Of a DNA stretch of 64,000 nucleotides, positions 56,693 through 64,000 are shown one piece after another. The stretch covers positions 3,827,086 to 3,891,085 of the forward strand of contig NC_049991.1 in the NCBI RefSeq assembly GCF_000003815.2, written 5' to 3'. Source of the stretch: Branchiostoma floridae (Eukaryota; Chordata; Leptocardii; Amphioxiformes; Branchiostomatidae). Position numbers and translations under genes: made by a program. The notes under the pieces are model-generated. The model saw only the letters and a list, made by a program, of their open reading frames with translations, made no database searches and had not been told where the DNA came from. Within the stretch, counting starts at the first letter, position 1, and each line of letters starts with the position of its first letter.

Positions 56693-57274
56693 CTCTTTCC
56701 AGGCAGCCATCTTGAAGAAAGATCGAGGTAAAATACTTTCTTACAATCAAACGTAATCCTTCCTCTACAAGACACTTTGGGGCGATCTTTAGCTTCAGAA
56801 TCGGCTATTAGGGTCTACGCTTCGGTTTGAAGTGAATAGTTCGCTTACACCTTACTCCAAACCTGTACAGTTCGGCGATAGATTTGACAATTTCAGCATG
56901 CAGATATTTGCGGTCTGCGACAGTATAAATTATTTCTTAGCTGCCTTCCAAACTACCACACCATCTCGGCTTTTTGTCATCCTTCCTTCCAAAAAAGCCA
57001 CCATAAATTGATAGTGCTTTGTGTTGTACGTTTGTTTCAAGCTCGGCTAAGCGTTTACTACTTGTACGAGAAGAGAGACGATTTGACACAATAGTGGGGA
57101 GGGGGGCGTATCACAAATGTGTCTCTTCGCTAAAATTTTATACGAAGATATACCAGAATGTGTCTCTGTTGCCGTGAAAACTACTTCAAATTATACAACA
57201 AACCTTTCTACCTTCCCTCCAGGTTGCCAGCTATATTTCGTCTTCCTCTTGAAGACTGGTCACTCAAAAACATG
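56693..57274 (+). promoter_or_regulatory. RPL38: RPL38 5' UTR exons and candidate 5'TOP start
   Basis: A first non-coding exon is likely at about 56693-56727. It starts CTCTTTCC, a pyrimidine tract like the 5'TOP of ribosomal protein mRNAs, and ends GATCGAG before GTAAAA. The second exon begins at 57223 after CTTCCCTCCAG and runs to the ATG at 57272-57274. Growth-dependent translational control through the TOP is known for the family and inferred here. An alternative TSS at the CTTCCTCTT tract near 57242 is possible. Confidence 0.5.
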
Positions 57275-60200
57275 GTGAGTTGAGCTTCTATGATACTTAG
57301 TCAAGTTTGTGAAGTGCTTATATCTTTATCATATCACCAGAAAAATTATGTCACCAAAATACAATAGTACCTGATTACGAGCAACTATCACATGTAAACC
57401 CGATGTTTGGTTCCGACCTGTAGGGTTCCAGGACTGGTGTATACGAATTCAAGTGTTCACAAGGTTTAATGATTTTTCTGCCAAATCTTATTTTCAAAAG
57501 TGTGTTTTTACACAAAATTGCTGTGCCAACCTGCACGATAGATACTTGGAATCATGCCGGGGTTTGGTAACCAGGCTAGGTCTCGAACCCGCTGCCAAGT
57601 TTTCCACAATGTCATGGGCAGAAATTACTGTAACTTGATTACCTGACCTCGGGAATCACAAAGTAGACTGATTTGTAAGATTTGATGAATCTATGGTTAA
57701 TAAATTATATCAGAAGGGTATACATTTTGTACAAACGTCTACATAGCAAGGTTTGACAAGTCCTTTAGTCCGATTGTCCCAGGCAAGTGAAAATGCTGAC
57801 CGGGCAAGTGTGTGCCCGGTCAGAAATGTAATTGTAAATTTTTTACGTATTTGCCCGATAATGAATTTTGGAAAACTTGTTAAACACTTTTGCACGTATG
57901 TTTGTTGACTGATACTGTTAACTTACAGCTGAATTTAAACAGGAAGTATTGAAGTTTGGTGACATAAGCACTTTTAAGAAATGCCTTGATAAAGATATGA
58001 ATAATCTTATGTACATGTACATAAAACTAGCTTCAGCATTATACCTGCAATAATGATGCTTGAAAGCTAGAGGGCGCTTCTGCTGCATGACCAGTAGATG
58101 TACATACACACTTCCTTAGATCCACTCCTGGGGCTGAGTCGGCCCAGCAACGCTGCGTTGTACCGTCGGGAGTGCTTGAGTCATGAGTGTGTGAGAGCAG
58201 TATACCTCCACTGTTAGCTTCAAACCCCAGTACAGCCTCGAAGGGCTCCTTCGGGGGTTTTCCCTTCTGCTACACTGTACTGGGTTGGCTGGCGGTGGGG
58301 ACACTTAAAACCCTATCAGAGTGTCACTCTACTAACATTATGCAGCAGAGCAGTGTAATAAGAGTATAGATTATTAGATATAGCCAATGGTGCCAACTTG
58401 TTGGTAATTCTGAGACCCCGGTTGGGGATTGATGTGTTAAAAAGATTTGTACTTCCCCAGTTATCGTAGAGTGGAATTTGTTGTCACCAAGCAAAGTAGG
58501 GACATCTTCTCTAGATAGTTTTAAAGAATGCTTGCAGGTAGATTGTAGAACTCTACCCTGCTACCGGAACCGCAAGGAAACTGGCTGGTTTAGGGGTGGG
58601 TACCGGTACAGAAAATTCAGGTCCAGGTCCGGTTCAGGTCCAAAGGATTAGGTCAAGGTCCGGACCTGAACCTGGACCTGATTCAGTATGACTCATGCCA
58701 ATGGTCCCTTTTACTGCAAAAAAATCTGTTTGATGGAGTATTAGACTTACACTGGCGTTTTAAAATCCAACAACGCTAACTGAACCTGTAAGATTGCCTG
58801 TAAAACTTGGTAGTAATGACTATAAACTCTACTCTACTTCACTCTTGTTATTTTCTTCCACCTGCAAGCACCGAAACGTGTGAATGCCTGATCAAATAAT
58901 CTGTTAATTTTCTAACAGGTCCAACATCCGGTCCACCTAATTTTTTCAGGTCCGGTTTTTCTGGACCGGTCCAATAAGAAAAACCGGTTTTGTACCGGTA
59001 CGCTGTACCGATACCCAGCCCTAGGCTGGTTTATGTGCCACTACAAGGCATTACAACTTACACAAGTGTCTGAAAGAACCTATGAGGGCCAAATACATGT
59101 AGCTTGGGAATGTAGATGTTGATGTTTATGTTTATGTTTTTCTCCCAGCCGAAGCAGATCCATGAGATCAAGGACTTCCTCCTCACAGCCAGGAGAAAAG
59201 ATGCCAAGTGTGAGTAAAATAACATCTTAGTTTGTCTGTAGTGTGTGAATTTCATTAGATTTGTACTTAATCCTCAGCATGACTGTTGTAACACCACAAG
59301 TCTAGAATTAAGTGGTATGCAAATAGTCTAACCCTATATGATGACTTGATAAGATACTCATTATGCAAATCAATAGCTTATTTGCCTAATTCATGAGAAA
59401 AGTTTATAAACACACCATACTCTATGATAGGACTCTCAAACTTGTCACATTTTTGTAGATAAAACTGTAGACTGAAATGTCTAGTATGTATGTGTATGGA
59501 CCTTTTGTATGTGTGTTTGTACATCTGTCTGTCTTATTTTCATGGGCTTCTTTCTATAAACTATTTTAAGATGCACAAATTGCATCAGTAATCAAACATA
59601 ATCATAATTACATGAACCAGATCCTGATGACTGGTGCAATGATGGAGAACAAAATGTGGTTTCCTGATTCCCAATGAAGCCATCTATCTCTTGGCTGTGT
59701 CTGAGCACCTGTTGTTTAAAGTATTGTACAGTAACACTTTTGTGGTGGTTTTATTTTCAGCGGTATCCTCTACACAGTGAATACTAGTATCAGGGCTCGA
59801 AATACTTTTTTCTGCATACCTGCACTGGTGCAGGTAACATCTAAAATTACCTGCACCAGACAAAATTTGCCTGCGCCACCCTGAATTTAGGAATTATGGA
59901 TCATACTAAATTTATTCAGGAACCATTGCTACTTTTTCTTCTATACTTTATAGGTGGTAACAGGCAATGCAGCTAATGACAACCCATACATCATAGGACA
60001 TTTATGTATAAAACCCAATACATGGACCAGTGCAGGTTTGGTGCAGGTAGACACCAGAAATACCTGCACAGATCCAATTTTACCTGCACTAACCTGCATA
60101 TGCAGGTGGTATTTCGAGCCCTGTAGTATGTTTTTCTTAATCGAGAAAAATGAATCATCCAACTTCCAAGTCAAGAAGTTTTACTCCCAGAATTTTTGTC

Positions 60201-62293
60201 TGACTCTCAAGTCTTCTTAACTTCAGCCACCTTTGTATCTGAGTCAAAAATCTGACTTGCTATCTAGCTGAAGAAGACCTAGGGATTCGGTAAAAATTAC
60301 GACAAATGAAATTATGAGAATAGTTTCTTGTTCTCGTTTGGTAATTCACAAACTCCTATAATTATAAACTTTTGTTCCAATAAGTCTTCCTTGTGCGACT
60401 TCTGCATTATGAAATCATTTCAATTGCATATTTAAAAAAAAATCCTTTTTTCTCCTAGCATGAAATAAAACCACTGTGAAAGTAAATAAGCTAAACGATA
60501 TTGTCCTAAAACTTAAAGTATTCTGATTGTAGCTGTAGTATGGGTGGTAAAGTTCAATACTTTGCTTTTTTACAGCCGTCAAGATCAAGAAGAACAAGGA
60601 CAATGTGAAGTTCAAGGTGAGGTGCAGCCGGTACCTGTACACCCTGGTCATCACGGACAAGGAAAAGGCTGACAAACTCAAGCAGTCCCTGCCACCAGGT
60701 GAGTTCTTAAAGACATGAGGGACAAACCTTAAGAAATATGGGAAGTAGAGCTGCATGAGGATAATGAAACAACACAAAGTTTTAACTTTTTTCCAACAAA
60801 AAAGTCATCAAGGGGTGTTTGTATGGCACAATTGCAGTGGCTAGAGCATTGGAATCAGAATCAGTAGGTCCCGAATTCGATACTCGTCATTCCCCTGCCC
60901 CCATGACGGTGGAGTGACGCCCACCGAGCCTCACGGCTAATCTGTCTAAAGGTGCCAAAAACACCTGCGGATTTGGTGCTGCCAGTGTGTCAACATCTGC
61001 ACACTTGCCACTAAGACTCGTAAATTTTAGTGTCATCAAAAATCATATTTTCAGCCCATCCTTAGACAGTGAAAACCATTTTGTCTCATATCAATGGTTT
61101 ATTCATACATACATATATACATATGCATACAAGGACATACTGAAACAACGTTGCAGCCTGTTATACATTGCTGTAAACATGGCTGAATTAAAGGGGCATT
61201 CCACTCCACACGGGAGTGTTATTTTCCGATAGATATCAATCTTAGGAAGTGATAACTGCATACTACTCCACATTATACGATAAAGCACCCAGTTGCTCCA
61301 CATGCCTCAAAAGCATTCAATGTTCTACTAAACTCCCCAAGTACCCTCTAATTGAATAAATCCTATGGCTCAGAATACAATGCAAAACTTTTCGGTAAGG
61401 TTACAAAACTAATTTCAGGTTCGCTAAGAAGTCTCGTCTTGTTCTTGTATTCTTTGCTATTTTATGAGCAATTTGCCTTCTCGATGAGCTTAGCGTACCT
61501 CATTTATTCCGAAAATATGTACGATAAACAAAGTGTCTATGCGTATAGGGAATGCATGGGTAGGGTCTGCATGGGTTTAGTGAGTGTCATTATTGTTTTA
61601 TAAAACACACATCACGTAATTCATCGCAAGGTGAATTCCACAAAATTCGGCTGATTATGTATTCATTGACACATTATCTATTGGAAAACAATACTCCCTT
61701 CTGGAGTGGAATGCCCCTTTAAGTTAGTCTCAGTCTTTAAAAAAATCCTGATATATACAACATAACATATTAACAATAGCCGGTCCACGCCAAGGCAAAC
61801 ATCACCAGCAATCAACATTTCCATGTAGTGGTAATAAGACATTAAAAACAGGGTATAAATCAGTATTTAAGAGTGCAGACAAGTATGGAATAGCACTGTT
61901 TTTGTACCTATCATATCTGGCAAAAGGTATGCTCAGCTCGAGCCCTCGTTTTAAATCTCTGTTGTGAACTTCATTATGTGTAGCAGGCAACCAGCTTCGA
62001 AAAGTGGGAGAATTAAACATGCGATTGTATGTACATACATGCGCGTTAATTAGATGAAATTAAGACATCCAGGTAATAAGATACACCATAAAACAGGTAC
62101 TCAATCAACTAGACAGTCCAAAAGTCAAACGTTTTCTGAAACATCTGTTTCCAAAATCATATCTGGTTGCTTGAATAACCGCTTTTTGACATACCTGTAT
62201 CTGTTTTTGTACTGTTTTTTTTTTTCTTTGCCTGTTTCTCTAATTACATGTTTTTTTCTTGCTGCAGGCCTGGCTGTCAAGGAGTTGAAGTGA
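57272..62293 (+). CDS. RPL38: 60S ribosomal protein L38 (eL38)
   Basis: Coding exons 57272-57274 (ATG only), 59149-59209, 60576-60698 and 62268-62293 join to a 70-residue protein, the usual length of eL38. It begins [20 protein letters not shown], continues [20 protein letters not shown] and [20 protein letters not shown], and ends [10 protein letters not shown] before TGA. These are hallmark eL38 sequences and all junction phases agree (0, 1, 1). The protein is a small component of the large ribosomal subunit; in vertebrates it influences translation of selected mRNAs. The start codon is the last three bases of its exon, directly followed by GTGAGT. AATAAA lies 37 bases after the stop. Confidence 0.97.
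58591..59023. mobile_element. hAT-like non-autonomous element (433 bp)
   Basis: The ends TAGGGGTGGGTACCGGTAC and GTACCGATACCCAGCCCTA are inverted. GGCTGGTT at 58583-58590 and 59024-59031 is an exact 8-base duplication. The interior is rich in AGGTCCGG/GGACCTG repeats. It lies in the first RPL38 coding intron. Confidence 0.88.
59791..60123. mobile_element. Non-autonomous element with CAGGGCTCGAAATAC ends
   Basis: CAGGGCTCGAAATAC and GTATTTCGAGCCCTG are exact inverted ends, and the interior repeats TACCTGCAC/GTGCAGGTA. The flanks share TAGTAT. Confidence 0.75.
60830..61030 (+). mobile_element. tRNA-derived SINE, second family
   Basis: GCAGTGGCTAGAGCATTGGA (A box) and AGGTCCCGAATTCGATACTC (B box) are followed by a tail that differs from the other SINEs here. 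Confidence 0.65.
61192..61718. mobile_element. piggyBac-like non-autonomous element (527 bp)
   Basis: The ends AGGGGCATTCCACTCCA and TGGAGTGGAATGCCCCT are inverted, and similarity continues for about 45 bases. TTAA at 61188-61191 and 61719-61722 is the piggyBac target duplication. No transposase frame is present. Confidence 0.85.
61735..62045 (-). mobile_element. Possible LINE C-terminal fragment
   Basis: The minus-strand frame includes [20 protein letters not shown] and [12 protein letters not shown], resembling the end of non-LTR reverse-transcriptase proteins. The match is from memory of the pattern only. Confidence 0.4.
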
Positions 62294-62330
62294 GGAGAAG
62301 GAGGAAGATTATAGATGGTTCTGTTGTAAA

Positions 62331-62336
62331 AATAAA
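62331..62336 (+). terminator. RPL38: Polyadenylation signal of RPL38
   Basis: A canonical AATAAA, 37 bases downstream of the stop codon, within TAAAAATAAAATAACAAG. The short 3' UTR is normal for ribosomal protein genes. Confidence 0.8.
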
Positions 62337-62378
62337 ATAACAAGACCGTAAAAACTGTGTTCAGTGTGTTGTCTTATA

Positions 62379-62582
62379 CTGTAAATGCATTTAAGTTCGC
62401 GGGGATTTAATTTCGTGGTAGCAGGGGGACTTTTCACGGCGGTTTTAATTTCGCGGTAGCACCATGCACTGTAGTCTCTTACTGCCATGAAGAAACATTT
62501 GTGGTGGTTTAAATTTCGCGGTAAAATGGCCACTGTGAAAAACGCGAACATTAATCCACCGCGAGCATTTCTGCATTTACAG
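62379..62582. mobile_element. TA-flanked MITE (CTGTAAATGCA family), intact copy
   Basis: 204 bases with ends CTGTAAATGCATTTAAGTTC and CATTTCTGCATTTACAG and TA on both sides. It shows the uninterrupted form of the element at 29136-29560. It lies 42 bases after the RPL38 poly(A) signal. Confidence 0.85.
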
Positions 62583-62726
62583 TATCTTGTGCCTATCACT
62601 ATTATATACTTGTTCAATACTTGAAACTTGTAGGACTGGTAAATTCCCTGTTACGATTTGGTCACATTTCCCAACTGGAACTTGTTCGAGATGTTTGTTA
62701 TCACAAAAAAACAAAGTCATTAAGGC

Positions 62727-63048
62727 CACGGCTCTAGCCAGCGTCCGTTTTTCCGTCAATTTGCTGCACGTGACGGAAAAATTTTAAAACCAATCCCTCA
62801 ACCTTGACAGACAAAAATCCTTGGTGGAAGCTACAGGCAGCTTGGGGACGCCGTCCACGGCCATAAAAGCCACACACATGTTTTGCTATTATTGTTGACG
62901 AAGTGTGTCGGTGCCCTTTCGCATGCAATAATCTCATTAAAACCCGTTTTTCAAGGTCTTAGTTCAGTCTCTCTAACTCTTGGAATAGTGTTTTCGCGAC
63001 AATGGGAATTGGCTGACGGAAAAAAATTTCGACCTGGCTAAAGCCCTG
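62727..63048. mobile_element. hAT-like non-autonomous element (322 bp)
   Basis: The ends CACGGCTCTAGCCAG and CTGGCTAAAGCCCTG are imperfect inverted repeats. ATTAAGGC at 62719-62726 and 63049-63056 is an exact 8-base duplication. The interior has TTTCCGTCA/TGACGGAAA pairs. Confidence 0.8.
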
Positions 63049-63056
63049 ATTAAGGC

Positions 63057-64000
63057 CCTCATTATCAAGGTATATATAAACAAATTATGCTAATTACTTT
63101 TATTACCGGTAAGTGGGCTTTGCTGTCTGTCGTATCTATACACGAGTACTTAAAGTTCCCAAAGCTTGACCGGTTGGACCCCTGTTGGCCGTAGCTGGCC
63201 ATGCCAATTTGACCACTAGCCAACCAAGGTTGGCAGTAGGTCGGGTTCAGTATGACCAGTTTTAGGTCACGCCTCTTTTATAGCGCCAATTACTTCAAAC
63301 AGCTGAGCCACAAATGATGTCTAAGGTAGCAGAACACAGTTTTCGGCCTATGGGGATTTCTATAGTTCAGGGCCTCAAGGTGACTGGCTTTGATGCAATA
63401 GAAAATATAGTAGGGTGCACTTTTGGAATACCAGAAACGGATATGTTTGACTTGAAGGTACAAGACACAAAATATTAAAAAGCAAAAAAAATCCTGTTGG
63501 CGTATCGTCTTCTCACGCCCTCTTTGAAATGCCCCTCTGCGGAGGTCACAGTACTGCAGCCGTCTCACACTATCTCACACTAGAAAGGCAGTTTCGTAAT
63601 GGGGCGCATTTACACACGAAATAGAAAACTTTCACAATCCAAACCATGCAGTCTCAAGAGTCGACACCTTCCATGACCACGCAGCACAGGTTATATCTGT
63701 CTGCCCCTCAAATAAGGCTTTTTACCTCTCCTTCAACAAGTTTATCCGTACTGTTTTATGTACCCGCGTTATAGACCCCCGGGGTCCGGCCATTAATATT
63801 GAGTTTGATTTGATTTTTTTAAATTTAATTAATTTTGCACAATCTTTAAAAAAGATAACTTAAAACAAATTAAAGGATGAAAGGACATGCAGGGGGGAAG
63901 AAAAAAGCCTCGTGGCTTATACATAGTCTTCCTCCAAAGTAACAAATAATAATAAAGGGTTAATGCCCCGGCCCGAGGTGTATATGGTGAGATAATCCCT
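63057..64000. other. Right edge, nothing identified
   Basis: Intergenic sequence without coding signal that I can support. The last 40 bases (CGAGGTGTATATGGTGA) resemble 41023-41040, a short dispersed repeat. Confidence 0.4.

Overview
The window reads as animal nuclear DNA, most likely amphioxus (Branchiostoma). The reasons are short exons with GT/AG borders separated by introns of hundreds to thousands of bases, a shuffled extracellular protein (WSC, C-type lectin, vWD, tectonin and vWA modules), and many small non-autonomous DNA transposons, Penelope-like fragments and tRNA-derived SINEs. The species call is inference. No operons, CRISPR arrays or real tRNA/rRNA genes were seen.

Region 1 (871 to 42778, + strand) is one very large multi-exon gene. 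I reconstructed 40 coding exons, about 6.7 kb of coding sequence or roughly 2,230 residues, from splice sites, phase and homology between exons. The domain order is: His/Ser/Gly-rich segment, WSC, C-type lectin (EPN and WND motifs), a Cys-containing GCWKD domain, then two tandem copies of a 13-exon block (vWD, C8, TIL, a short Cys-rich exon, and a six-repeat tectonin propeller), then a vWA domain with a MIDAS motif, and a long acidic tail of 11-residue repeats ending in TGA at 42776-42778. The 5' end with the signal peptide is not visible and probably lies upstream of base 1. The product looks like a secreted, multivalent carbohydrate- and matrix-binding protein.

Introns and intergenic DNA carry most of the remaining structure. 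There are three copies of an ~812-bp Harbinger-like element with TAA-type target duplications, TA-flanked MITEs (one nested, one with its empty site visible in a nearby duplication), hairpin MITEs with 8-9-bp duplications, a TTAA-flanked piggyBac-like element, hAT-like elements, a mariner remnant, Penelope-like 3' ends, LINE ends, SINEs, a minisatellite, telomere-like repeats and a trinucleotide array. Three introns of the large gene hold decayed tandem copies of the acceptor plus the start of the following exon.

Region 2 (49632 to about 51223, - strand) is a 530-residue single long coding exon that I do not recognise. It has a clear acceptor at its 5' border, so an upstream exon is expected. 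Region 3 (about 56693 to 62336, + strand) is a complete gene for ribosomal protein L38 (70 residues). It has a 5' UTR exon, a start codon that forms the last three bases of the second exon, three further coding exons, and a polyadenylation signal.
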